NCBI GenBank assembly: GCA_029747015.1
Contig: JAKOGI010003029.1
Coordinates: 1-64,000 of the forward strand
DNA from: Carnegiea gigantea
Lineage: Eukaryota > Streptophyta > Magnoliopsida > Caryophyllales > Cactaceae
Length of the DNA stretch: 64,000 bases
Reading direction: 5' to 3'
Both the position numbers and the translations under genes were made by a program. How positions within the stretch are numbered: the first letter of the stretch is position 1; each line of letters starts with the position of its first letter. This document shows positions 30,820 through 40,896 of the stretch, piece after piece. Under the pieces are notes generated by a model. That model was not told where the DNA came from and ran no database searches. It was given only the letters and a program-made list of their open reading frames with translations.

Positions 30820-32089
30820 TGATGGAGACCATCCCACCAAACCTTCAAAAGCCATTGCCAATGATCCATCCCCCGCTAGGGAGTCCAAGAAGGCCAAAGG
30901 AGGTCATGCCATAGTCAGAAAATGTATGCACAAAGAAGAAAGTGAACTGCCCAGTTCATACCGTTTCTGACCCGGTTTTGTTTCTCTGTTGGAGCAAAAT
31001 GTAGAAGGGGAAATTTCCTGCACGCACCACCCCCTTAAAGCTTAAGATCTTAGCTTTCCAACAAGACCTTTTGCAAGGCATTTGGAGTCCATTTGGTCAG
31101 TCAACCAAGCCAAAACCTGAGACCGCGCACTGCAGGGCGTAATCCAGCACAGTCCGAAATAAGGCCCTAATTGGTTGACTTCCTCAACTCCAACTTTTGT
31201 CAAATTTTGCAGCATGAAAGGGGACACAAATATTTATCAGGTCATGGGTTCAAATCCCATCCAAAGCACCCCCTTGTGTTGGTATTAACCAGCCAAAAGG
31301 ACAAGGAAAACACCCTTTTAACCGGTTTGTCTCTAGCCGGTACAAGGGGCTGATTTCCCTTGGTTTTTGCTTGCCCACTTGCCTAATGACTCACCTTTGC
31401 TGCACTCTAGGACTTTGTAAGCTTGACACCTCATTTGGGAGGCATAATAACCCCTAATGAGGTAGATTAAGCTAGGTAGTGAGGTGTTTAACTTGTAATG
31501 GATGATAGGATGTGTTTCTCTTCCCCAAATGTACTTAGTTTTGATTTTGCTGCTTGGGAAGGGTGGGAAACTCGGCCATCAAGCATAAAAACCAGCTTGG
31601 CCCTCATTTTGTAACCAACTTGAATGTATAAGCTTGTGAGTTCTCAAAGAAACTCTCCCCTCAAAATTCCTAGTCTATATCTTAAGTGTGGCAACTTAAG
31701 TGGTGTCTAGGTCCCTTTATCTCAATTAGGTGGTGATTCCTAATTGATCTAAGGGGATTGCCCAAGTATCCAACAAGAGTGGCTCCTCTTGGATTATCTC
31801 TTGAAGGTGCTTGCTCTATCCACCCTCAAAATTCCTAGTGTTATATCTTGAGCTTGGCAACTCAAGTGGGTCTCTAGGTCTTCTTGATTCAACTAAGAAG
31901 GTGATTAAATTCTGTAACTTAGTTGAAGGAAGAAGATTGCCCAAGTGTGCAAACCAAGGTGGGTTATCATCACCCTTGCTAGTCCACTTGATCTATCTTG
32001 GTTCTTGGTTCTCTTTTCTTATTTCCCTTCCAGATGCATTCTTGGTTCACTCTAGCAAATACTTGCCTTAGTGAAGCTTGAATACATCA
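30820..32089 (+). repeat. Element I 5' LTR
   Basis: 1270 bp, TGATGGAGACCATCCC...GAATACATCA. The T-arm-like sequence is at 31244-31260. Same family as B's LTR and solo LTR N. Confidence 0.94.
31244..31260 (+). other. tRNA T-arm / B-box-like sequence in element I 5' LTR
   Basis: ATGGGTTCAAATCCCAT is a perfect 5-bp stem with the 7-base loop TTCAAAT typical of tRNA T-arms. The copy in the 3' LTR is at 34736-34752. Confidence 0.5.
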
Positions 32090-32092
32090 AAT

Positions 32093-32104
32093 TGGTATCA
32101 GAGC
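32093..32104 (+). other. Element I primer-binding site
   Basis: TGGTATCAGAGC, three bases after the LTR end. Confidence 0.92.
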
Positions 32105-32221
32105 TTAGGCTACCATCTTGGCCAAGCTTCCATCACCCAAACACACTCCCAAACACAAGAACCACAAAAACAGCCCAAACACATCCTCCACAAAATCTCA
32201 GCCGTGCCCAACCAGAAAGTT

Positions 32222-32331
32222 GGCACGGGCACAGCGTGCCACCTGAGCACGACCGTGCCACAATTCCAGCCCAGCACTTCTTCGCCAGTAGCTCAGCACG
32301 GTCAGGCCGTGCCTGCTAGCACGACTGTGCC
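32222..32331 (+). repeat. Element I leader hairpin units (two copies)
   Basis: Units at about 32222-32261 (GGCACGGGCACAGCGTGCC, spacer, GCACGACCGTGCC) and 32295-32331 (GCACGGTCAGGCCGTGCC, spacer, GCACGACTGTGCC). Confidence 0.86.
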
Positions 32332-32377
32332 TACCTCTCCCAGTCCCAAAACACTCTTTCTCTATTCCAAAGCCAAT

Positions 32378-34462
32378 ATGTCTTCTAGCCTCACACCCGA
32401 GCAAGTGGCCGAGCAAGCCCTGAGGGAAAAAGCCGAGGTAGAAGCTCAACTAAAGTATGTCCAAAAGCAACTTGGACAACTCATGGAAGAAAAGAGGCGG
32501 AACCAATGGAGTTCTCGGAGCTCAAGCAAGCATGGAGACTCGGATGATTCCGAGGGTAGCAACCCATTTGGTGATTCTAGTGAGGAAGAGCAAGGTAGAC
32601 GGCCACGCCGACACCAAAGGCATCACGAACGAAGCTATGGTGATTTTAAAGTTGACATCCCGGAGTATGAAGGACAACTTGATCCGGATGTCTTCCTCGA
32701 TTGGTTGCAAACGGTGGAGCGAGTCTTTGAGTACAAAGACATCACGGAAGGCAAAAAGGTAAAGCTAGTGGCCTTGAAACTTCGCAAATATGCATCTATT
32801 TGGTGGTCCAATGTTGTGTCTAAGAGAGTAAGAAAGGGGAAAAGTAAGATTAAGACTTGGGAGAAGATGAAGTCCAAACTAAAGGCCAAATTCTTACCCC
32901 CACATTACCTCCAAGACAATTTCCTTAAACTCCACCACCTCAAACAAGGCCCCAAGAGTGTGGAAGAGTATACTAGGGAGTTTGAACAACTCCTCTTGAA
33001 ATGTGATTTGAGGGAGGATGACTCTCAAACCTTGATTCGCTATTTGAGTGGACTTGATGAACAAATTGCTCATATTGTTGAACTACACCCTTACACATCC
33101 CTTGATGAGCTAAGTGCTTTAGCCCACAAAGTCGAAATGCAAAAGAAGCTCAAAGGCAAGAGTCCCACCTCCAAACCTACTCCACGGCCTTACGGTTTCC
33201 AAAACCCTCCATGCATTCCTCAAGATGTCTTCCCACCTCCAAACCCGAAACCCCCACAAAACACCACTCCACAAACTCCCTCCAAACAACCACCCCCAAA
33301 ACCCTCTAGCAAAATCCGGTGTTTTCGTTGCCAAGGCCTTGGACACTATGCTTCCGAGTGTCCCAACAAGAGAATGGTTTCTCTAGCCGAGTATCAAGCT
33401 TCCCTAGAGGAGCTAGAAGAGGAGGTAGAGAAGAGGGAGGAAGAGAAAGAGGTGTATTTGAATGAAACCATAGAGGAGGTTGAAGAGGGCCCGGATGAAG
33501 GAGAACTTTTGGTCATTCGGAGGACCTTGAGTGGCCTAGCTTCCCATGATGAGCTTGAACAAAGAGAATCCATCTTCCGTACAAGGTGCACCGTAGGTGG
33601 CAAGGTGTGCTCCCTTATCATTGATGGGGGAAGTTGTACGAATGTGGCCTCACAATCCATGGTGAACAAACTCAAACTTCCGGTGACTCCCCACCCAAAG
33701 CCATACACCATCCAATGGCTCAATCAAAACCAAGGTTTGCAAATCTCGTCTCAGTGCCTCTTATCCTTAAGCATTGGGAAAACTTATAAAGATGAGATTT
33801 GGTGTGACCTTATCCCCATGGGTGCGTGCCATGTCTTGTTGGGTCGCCCTTGGCTCTTTGATAGGAGCGTCATGCATGATGGCCACATGAACACTTACAC
33901 CTTCACCAAAGATCACAAGAGGATCACCCTCACTCCCATCAAACCAACCGCCCCCTCCAAATCCAAGGCAAGCTCACAAAGAGATGTCTTTCTCACCACC
34001 CTCCCCAAATCCCAAATGCATGAGTTCGCACCTCACAAGAAAAGAAAAAAAGCTCATTTTCAGCCTGGGGACCTAGTATGGGTCCAATTGAGGAAGGAGA
34101 GATTTCCTAACAAGAGGAAATCCAAATTAATGCCAAGATCGGATGGGCCTTTCGAAATCCTTGAGAAGGTTGGCCCAAACGCTTACAAAGTTGACCTCTC
34201 CGGTGATTATGGGGTGCCCGCCACCTTCAATGTGGCCGACTTGAGCCCTTGCTATGATGAAGATGAAGAGTTGTCGAGTTTGAGGCCAAACTCCAACCAA
34301 CCCGGGGAGAATGATGGAGACCATCCCACCAAACCTTCAAAAGCCATTGCCAATGATCCATCCCCCGCTAGGGAGTCCAAGAAGGCCAAAGGAGTTCATG
34401 CCATAGTCAGAAAATGTATGCACAAAGAAGAAAGTGAACTGCCCAGTTCATACCGTTTCTGA
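32378..34462 (+). CDS. Element I Gag-protease-integrase C-terminus fusion, 694 aa
   Basis: Uninterrupted frame from the ATG at 32378 (MSSSLTPEQVAEQAL). Residues 1-80 are charged and coiled-coil-like. The Retrotrans_gag core (VDIPEYEGQLDPD; SIWWSNVVSKR) runs to about 270. The Pro-rich linker precedes a CCHC knuckle at 315-328 (CFRCQGLGHYASEC). After an acidic linker, protease IIDGGS lies near 414 and HVLLGRPWLFDRSVMHDG follows. Near residue 549 (about 34025-34035) the chain jumps from the protease-RT linker (LPKSQMHEF) straight to the integrase C-terminal domain (HFQPGDLVW). It then ends as in full elements (GVPATFNVADLSPCYDE) with 50 LTR-encoded residues. About 1,000 residues of RT, RNase H and integrase are missing. 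It could make Gag and protease but not copy itself. Confidence 0.92.
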   Translation: MSSSLTPEQVAEQALREKAEVEAQLKYVQKQLGQLMEEKRRNQWSSRSSSKHGDSDDSEGSNPFGDSSEEEQGRRPRRHQRHHERSYGDFKVDIPEYEGQLDPDVFLDWLQTVERVFEYKDITEGKKVKLVALKLRKYASIWWSNVVSKRVRKGKSKIKTWEKMKSKLKAKFLPPHYLQDNFLKLHHLKQGPKSVEEYTREFEQLLLKCDLREDDSQTLIRYLSGLDEQIAHIVELHPYTSLDELSALAHKVEMQKKLKGKSPTSKPTPRPYGFQNPPCIPQDVFPPPNPKPPQNTTPQTPSKQPPPKPSSKIRCFRCQGLGHYASECPNKRMVSLAEYQASLEELEEEVEKREEEKEVYLNETIEEVEEGPDEGELLVIRRTLSGLASHDELEQRESIFRTRCTVGGKVCSLIIDGGSCTNVASQSMVNKLKLPVTPHPKPYTIQWLNQNQGLQISSQCLLSLSIGKTYKDEIWCDLIPMGACHVLLGRPWLFDRSVMHDGHMNTYTFTKDHKRITLTPIKPTAPSKSKASSQRDVFLTTLPKSQMHEFAPHKKRKKAHFQPGDLVWVQLRKERFPNKRKSKLMPRSDGPFEILEKVGPNAYKVDLSGDYGVPATFNVADLSPCYDEDEELSSLRPNSNQPGENDGDHPTKPSKAIANDPSPARESKKAKGVHAIVRKCMHKEESELPSSYRF

Positions 34463-35582
34463 CCCGGTTTTGTTTCTCTGTTGGAGCAAAATGTAGAAGG
34501 GGAAATTTCCTGCACGCACCACCCCCTTAAAGCTTAAGATCTTAGCTTTCCAACAAGACCTTTTGCAAAGCATTTGGAGTCCATTTGGTCAGTCAACCAA
34601 GCCAAAACCTGAGACAGCGCACTGCAGGGCGCAATCCAGCACAGTCCGAAATAAGGCCCTAATTGGTTGACTTCCTCAACTCCAACTTTTGTCAAATTTT
34701 GCAGCATGAAAGGGGACACAAATATTTATCAGGTCATGGGTTCAAATCCCATCCAAAGCACCCCCTTGTGTTGATATTATCCAGCCAAAAGGACAAGGAA
34801 ACACCCTTTTAACCGGTTTGTCTCTAGCCGGTACAAGGGGCTGATTTCCCTTGGTTTTTGCTTGCCCACTTGCCTAATGACTCACCTTTGCTGCACTCTA
34901 GGACTTTTGTAAGCTTGACACCTCATTTGGGAGGCATAATAACCCCTAATGAGGTAGATTAAGCTAGGTAGTGAGGTGTTTAACTTGTAGTGGCTGATTT
35001 GATGTGTTTCTCTTCCCCAAATGTACTTAGTTTTGATTTTGCTGCTTGGGAAGGGTGGGAAACTCGGCCATCAAGCATAAAAACCAGCTTGGCCCTCATT
35101 TTGTAACCAACTTGAATGTATAAGCTTGTGAGTTCTCAAAGAAACTCTCCCCTCAAAATTCCTAGTCTATATCTTAAGTGTGGCAACTTAAGTGGTGTCT
35201 AGGTCCCTTTATCTCAATTAGGTGGTGATTCCTAATTGATCTAAGGGGATTGCCCAAGTATCCAACAAGAGTGGCTCCTCTTGGATTATCTCTTGAAGGT
35301 GCTTGCTCTATCCACCCTCAAAATTCCTAGTGCTATATCTTGAGCTTGGCAACTCAAGTGGGTCTCTAGGTCTTCTTGATTCAACTAAGAAGGTGATTAA
35401 ATTCTGTAATTTAGTTGAAGGAAGAAGATTCGCCCAAGTGTGCAAACCAAGGTGGGTTATCATCACCCTTGCTAGTCCACTTGATCTATCTTGGTTCTTG
35501 GTTCTCTTTTCTTGTTTCCCTTCCAGATGCATTCTTGGTTCACTCTAGCAAATACTTGCCTTAGTGAAGCTTGAATACATCA
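34312..35582 (+). repeat. Element I 3' LTR
   Basis: 1271 bp after CCCGGGGAGAA, ending GAATACATCA, followed by TSD GCTTG. The first 151 bases encode the polyprotein tail. Confidence 0.94.
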
Positions 35583-37566
35583 GCTTGCCTCATTCTATAG
35601 GCGGTTCATTAGGAACTTTAGCACAATTATGGCCCCTATGACCGAAGTTATCAAAGGCACAACATTCAAGTGGACTCCTGAGGCTCAAGAGGCCTTTGAA
35701 ACCATCAAGTCCAAGCTCACCCAAGCACTGGTTCTTGCGTTGCCTTGCTTTGATAAAGTGTTTGAGGTAGAGTGTGATGCATCCGGAGTTGGCATTGGAG
35801 GAGTTCTCACTCAAGAGGGGCGGCCCTTAGCCTTCTTTAGTGAGAAGCTTTGTGACTCAAGAAGGAAATACTCAACCTATGATAAGGAGTTTTATGCCAT
35901 AGTGAGGTGCCTTGAGCACTGGAATCATTACTTGGTGGCTAGTGAGTTTATCTTGCACTCGGACCATGAAGCCTTGAAATACATTCAAGGGCAACATAAG
36001 CTTAACTCACGGCATGCCAAGTGGGTGGAGTTCCTCCAATCTTTCAACTTCACCATCAAGCACAAGTCCGGAAAGCTCAATCAAGGAGCCGATGCCTTGT
36101 CAAGGAGGCACCTACTTCTATTCCAACTTGATGCTTGCATTCTTAGCTTTGAGCACTTGAAGTCCCTTTATGAGAATGATGAGGATTTGGGAGAGCTCTA
36201 CAAGGAGTGCCTTCGGCATCCCAAAGGTGACTTTCTTGTCCAAGATGGCTTTTTGTTCAAAGGCTCAAGGTTGTGTGTGCCTAAGTGTGGCACAAGAGAG
36301 CTACTCATACATGAGGTTCATGGTGGATCTCTAGCCGGTCACTTTGGAGAAAACAAGACCCTTATGATGCTAAGGGAACATTATTATTGGCCAAGCATGA
36401 GCAAGGATGTACAAGATGTATTGAAGAGGTGTGCAACTTGCCAAGTTGCCAAAAGTCACCTCCTACCCCATGGCCTATACACGCCCTTACCCGTTCCCAA
36501 TCATCCTTGGGAAGATGTAAGCATGGATTTTGTTCTTGGCCTTCCAAGGACACAAAGGGGTAAGGATTCAATTTTCGTGGTTGTTGATCGTTTCTCTAAG
36601 ATGGCCTATTTCATACCTTGCACCAAGACCAACGATGCCACCCACATTGCCGAGTTATACTTCAAAGAAGTGATGAGGCTACATGGCATTCCTAGATCCA
36701 TTGTTTCGGATGGGGATACCAAGTTCCTTAGTCATTTTTGGGTGACACTATGGAAGAAGATGGGAACCAAGCTCAAGTATAGCACTTCATGCCACCCTCA
36801 AACGGATGGGCAAACCGAGGTCACCAACCGGACTTTGGGAACTCTCTTGAGAGTGCTAGTGAAGTCCAACATCAAAGCTTGGGACTTAGCCTTGCCACAT
36901 GTTGAGTTCGCCTTCAACAAGTCACCTAGCAAGGCCACGAGTTTATCTCCATTCAAGGTAATTTATGGGTTGGATCCTTTGAGTCCCCTTGATCTTGTCC
37001 CAAGAGAAATGAATGAGAAGCCTCACATGGAGGCTAGCAAACGAGTGGAAGAGATTCAAAAGCTCCATGAAACCGTGAGGACCAAGATTGAAAAGGCAAA
37101 TGCATCATACAAGGACCATGCCAACAAGCATAGAAAGAAGATGGTGTTCCACCCCGGTGATTTGGTATGGATTCATTTGAGGAAGGAACGGTTTCCTTCT
37201 AGGAGGAAGAGCAAGTTGATGCCAACAGCCGATGGCCCCTTTGAAGTGCTAGAGCGCATCAATGACAATGCTTACAAGATAAACTTGCCCGGTGAATATG
37301 GAGTTTCGGCCACTTTCAATGTAGCCGACCTTAGCCCTTATGAGGAGGATGATCATCTTATCAATTTGAGGGCAAATTCTCTCCAACAAGGGGAGGATGA
37401 TGGAGGCCCATTCCCTAACATGATCCAAGGCCATCAAAGAAGCTCAAAAGGTCCAAATCTCATGTCGAAGATGCAAGAAATCAGCCTAGGAGAGCAAGGG
37501 AATTATTTTGTCAAAACTGGAATTTCAGCTGTGCACAAACCCGGATTTATGCACGTTATTTCCTAA
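35583..37566 (+). pseudogene. Element F RNaseH-integrase fragment (open)
   Basis: Resumes F after I ([14 protein letters not shown]). This stretch is open to 37566, over 645 codons. It holds RNase H ([26 protein letters not shown]), integrase HHCC (HEVHGGSLAGHF...CATCQVAKSH) and the DDE core. The first Asp is in SMDFVLGL, the second in IVSDGDTKF (SDRD elsewhere), and Glu in TDGQTEVTN. The C-terminal domain reads FHPGDLVWIHLRKERF, then GVSATFNVADLSPYEED. The last 56 residues are LTR-encoded and end HKPGFMHVIS. No chromodomain. It is labelled pseudogene because upstream parts of F are broken. Confidence 0.9.
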
Positions 37567-38528
37567 TCTTCCCAAGGATAAAATGGGGTTGCAGGAAGCC
37601 TAAGTTTAAGTTCAAGATGTGCTCTTTCCAACAAGACCTCTTGCAAGTCATTTGGAGGTCATTTGATACCTTAAAACATCAATCAAATTCAACAGCTCCA
37701 TCCTGGCGCTGAACTGGACACGTCTGAAACAAGGAGCCGTTTGGTGGCCCATTTCTCCTCCATTTGGTTTGAAACTTTTATGGTTTGAAAGTACTTTAAA
37801 AACATGATCAAGTGGGCATAAAAAACCTCAGCCAAATTACACACATGAGGAGCTATTAACCACCAAAACAAGGCACAAAACACCCTTTTATCCAAAACCT
37901 GCCAGCCGGGTACAAGGGGAAGAAATTGAGGTGATTTTTGTTCTAATCTATGCTTAGCCACTTGCAAGAGCCATCATGAAGAGTACTTAGCTGCCAAAGA
38001 AGCTTCCCTTGGCCCCCAAGTCGACACCTCATCCTCAAGATTAGCATTGAAGAGTTGTTAAGAGGAGGATGCATCTATCCTTTTATGTTTTGATTTGATC
38101 TTTGTATTTTTTCCTAGTTTAGCTTGTAATGTAGCCTAGGTCTATGTGTTGAAGCTTGAAAGCCTTGTATTAAGGCCACTAAGGCCCCTTTGGCCGACCA
38201 CAAGTTGAATTTTAGTGAATAAAGTTGAGCTTTGCTCCTTTGAACTCCCCAAACTCTCTTCTAGCTTATCTCTTCCTTTGGCCAGGTTGAGTGGTGATCT
38301 AGTAAGAGTCTTAACTTCCTACTTGGTGGTGATTTTGTATCCAAGGGGGTTGTTAAGGGCCCTAACATCATTCCTTGGTGGTGTTTCTGTATCCAAGGTG
38401 GGTGTTAGTTCCAATTTTACTATCCACAATCAAGGTGAGTTTGTGAATTCAAAGTTGCCTTGCTTTCTTTCCTTGCATTCTTCTTCCACTTTTCCCATCC
38501 TCTGGGTTTCCCCCTTGAGGATACACCA
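37398..38528 (+). repeat. Element F 3' LTR
   Basis: 1131 bp after CAAGGGGAGGA, TGATGGAGGCCC...GATACACCA, close match to 22884-24015. Confidence 0.92.
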
Positions 38529-38861
38529 AACTTCTAACCGTGCAAAATTGGACCCGTTTGACAGTCATGGAAAGAATGCCTTGGGTCCTTATCCTCTTGA
38601 AGGCATGAAGTGAAACCAATGCTTGAACCTGAAAGCTATCTTCATGAGGATATCAAAAATGCAAAAATATTAGACTTAAGCCACAATGTAGCTTAAGAAA
38701 TGAGGTGCACAAAACCGGGCTTATGCTGACCGGTTATCTCGTTTGTGCTAGTTTCAACTTCTTGCCAAAGGTGAGCCATCTTCTTGGTTTGGGACCTTGT
38801 TCTTGGGCGACTTGGACTTGTTACATCTTGATCAAGGTCTTGGCTAGCTAGGACTCCATCA
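38529..38861 (-). repeat. Element J 3' LTR, U3 part
   Basis: Minus-strand LTR start TGATGGAGTCC at 38861, next to the purine tract complement TCCTCCCCTTG. It continues at 22883 across element F. Closely related to P's LTR start (56969). Confidence 0.86.
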
Positions 38862-39795
38862 TCCTCCCCTTGTTGAAAAGATTTGACCCTCAAATCTGGT
38901 GGGGAAGTGTCCGGATAAAATGGGCTCAAATCAGCTACGTTAAAGGTGGCTGAAACCTCAAAATCACCAGGGAGATCAATCTTATAAGCATTGTCGTTGA
39001 TCCTCTCCAAGACTTCAAATGGACCTTCAGCTCGTGCCATGAGTTTGTTTTTCCTCTTAGAAGGAAAACGTTCCTTTCTCAAATAGATCCATTCTAAGTC
39101 TCCTGGTTGAAAGATAATCTTTCTCCTATGCTTGTTGGCGTGTGCTTCATAGGCTGCATTAGTCTTCTCAATTCGTGCCTTCACCAACTCATGGAGCTTT
39201 TGAATCTCTTTAACTCTTTGCGTTGCATCAACATGGGGCTTTTGGTCTTGGGGCCGTGGGGTGAGATCATTTGGACTCAATAGGTCAATCCCGTACACCA
39301 CCTTAAATGGTGAAAGACCAGTAGCTTTGCTAGGCACCCTATTGTATGCAAACTCAGCATGGGGTAAGAGTAAATCCCAGCCTTTCGCATTAGGCTTAAT
39401 CAAAGCCCTTAGGAGAGTACCTAGGGTTCGATTAGTGACCTCAGTTTGACCATCAGTCTGGGGATGACAGGTGGTACTGAACAGTAACTTGGTACCAAGC
39501 TTCTTCCAAAGAGTAATCCAAAAATGACTAAGGAATTTTGTATCCCTATCCGAAACAATGGACTTAGGAATACCATGCAACCTTGTTACCTCTTTAAAAT
39601 AGAGCTCGGCAACATGTGTAGCATCATTGGTTTTGCAGCAAGGAATGAAATGTGCCATCTTCGAAAATCTGTCTACTACCACGAAGATTGAATCCTGCCC
39701 CCTTTGAGTCTTAGGTAGACCCAAAATGAAGTCCATACTTACGTCCACCCAGGATAGAGCTGGTGCGGGCAATGGCGTATATAGGCTGTAAGGTC
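38693..39795 (-). pseudogene. Element J integrase, C-terminal two thirds, truncated
   Basis: Minus-strand frame open over 360 codons up to 39772 and further upstream to the breakpoint. It contains the integrase core with first Asp (VSMDFILGLPKTQRG), second Asp (VSDRDTKFLSHF) and Glu ([13 protein letters not shown]), then the C-terminal domain ending VSATFNVADLSPFYPD. The tail inside the LTR has 56 residues, holds SRPRTRSQTKKM, which resembles the CR motif reported at the C-terminus of CRM-clade integrases, and ends HKPGFVHLIS. The HHCC region, RNase H, RT, protease and gag are lost at the junction near 39.79 kb. Confidence 0.88.
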
Positions 39796-40190
39796 TTCAA
39801 GGGGTTTGCTTAAGGTGTAAGCTTGCCTACTTGGTCAAAATGAGCTGCTTGGTAAGCTGCCACTCAGCCACATGGGAGAGAGACACGTGGGAGCATGAAG
39901 AAGAAGACATTTTGCAAGCATGTATTCGGCCACCACCAACACACATGTCAAGCTCGAATTCAGCAGCCTTTTGCTAGGTGGCAGTCGTGTATCTTTGCCC
40001 TCCAACGAAGGAAAATGAGTCATAATTATGCCTTAGATATTAAGAAAGGTCTTAGGATAAGTAAACTTGTGTATTAAGCTTGATTGTGCCGGTTTTACTT
40101 TGTTTTAGTTTAAACCTTGTATAAGTGTGCTTAGCTAGACTAACACCTTTCCTCCCTTAGAGGGAAAGGTTGTTTCATGACTTTAGTGGC

Positions 40191-40197
40191 TATATAA
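40191..40197 (+). promoter_or_regulatory. TATA box in LTR K
   Basis: TATATAA in GTGGCTATATAAGGCCC. Confidence 0.6.
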
Positions 40198-40687
40198 GGC
40201 CCTGTACTTCTCACTTCATCAATTAGATTTTGAGTTTAAAACTTTGAGAAAAGACTTTGTGTCTTGAGTTTCTCTTAAACACTTAACTTGCTTATCCTTA
40301 ATTAGGCCGATTAAGGTGGTGTTCAAGTGAGTCTTAATCATTGATTAGGTGGTGTATCTGTATCCTAATCAAAGGTTAAGGGCCCTAAGCTAAGTGATTG
40401 GTGGTGTGTCTTATCTAATCACAAAGCTTAGAACTATCCCAAAAACATTGAATTCACTTAAAGTTCATAAAGCTAGCTTTTGGATTCCTTAAACCATAAG
40501 CCATCTTTTGTGTTCTAATAGTGAACTTCTCATTCTTTTCATTCCACACATTTCCTGCCCTTTCTTATACTCCTTTCAAACTTAATCAAGGCCAAGACTT
40601 CTTGCTTTGATTCAGTTTTGAGCCCAAACACAAATCCACTTCAAACCGTGAGAAGTCACAAATTTTAGGCGTGCAAGACAGAAGTTT

Positions 40688-40726
40688 GGCACGGCCACAT
40701 CGTGTCCTTAAGCACAACCGTGCCCC
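40688..40726 (+). repeat. Hairpin unit inside LTR K
   Basis: One unit (GGCACGGCCACATCGTGTCC, spacer, GCACAACCGTGCC) about 90 bases before the LTR end. Confidence 0.85.
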
Positions 40727-40812
40727 CTTTGGTTCGTGAGTTTCCCACTTATTTTGGTTGTGTTCTTGTTGTAAGTTGGCTTGGGTTGTTCCTTCCCTTG
40801 AGACTTACATCA

Positions 40813-40896
40813 ATCTTAGATTTCAACTTGTCCCAAGTATTGATCTTGCTCTTTCTTTCTCTAGTTCTCTTAGCATTGAGGTTTGTCCACCATAAG
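40813..40896 (-). pseudogene. Element L gag fragment between K and M
   Basis: 84 bases of antisense gag (WWTNLNAKRTRERKSKINTW) that join, after removal of element M, to 48589-49022. The ATAAG at 40892-40896 is M's target duplication. The remainder of L's gag-pol lies beyond K and is lost. Confidence 0.88.

Larger units (their letters stand above)
30820..35582 (+). mobile_element. Element I: internally deleted LTR retrotransposon with one intact reading frame
   Basis: 4763 bp, perfect TSD GCTTG (30815-30819 and 35583-35587). LTRs are 1270 and 1271 bp. They differ at roughly 15 to 17 positions by eye (about 1.3%). PBS, two leader hairpin units, purine tract. The internal region lacks RT, RNase H and the integrase core, but the join leaves a continuous frame. 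Confidence 0.94.
22884..38528 (+). mobile_element. Element F: CRM-like LTR retrotransposon carrying G and I
   Basis: 5' LTR 22884-24015, PBS, three leader hairpin units, gag, protease-RT, RNaseH-integrase, 3' LTR 37398-38528. Two later insertions (G at 25633, I at 30820) have clean TSDs inside it. It sits in J's 3' LTR. The likely TSD is AAACT (22876-22880 and 38528-38532), but the left LTR start is disturbed (CGATGG where TGATGG is expected). Confidence 0.9.
39796..40812 (+). repeat. Truncated LTR K
   Basis: Plus-strand LTR of the L/Q family, lacking about 700 bases of U3. It begins within CTTCAAGGGGTTTGCTTAAGG (compare the minus strand around 59262) and ends at ACTTACATCA. TATA box at 40191-40197. 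It contains one GC-rich hairpin unit near its end. It is followed directly by L's gag, so its right end is a true terminus. Confidence 0.85.

Noticed and set aside
37300..37566. A chromodomain at the integrase C-terminus.
   Set aside because: After VSATFNVADLSPY there is no aromatic-cage pattern or YLVKWKG-like segment in F, J, M or O; only the short CR-like tail.
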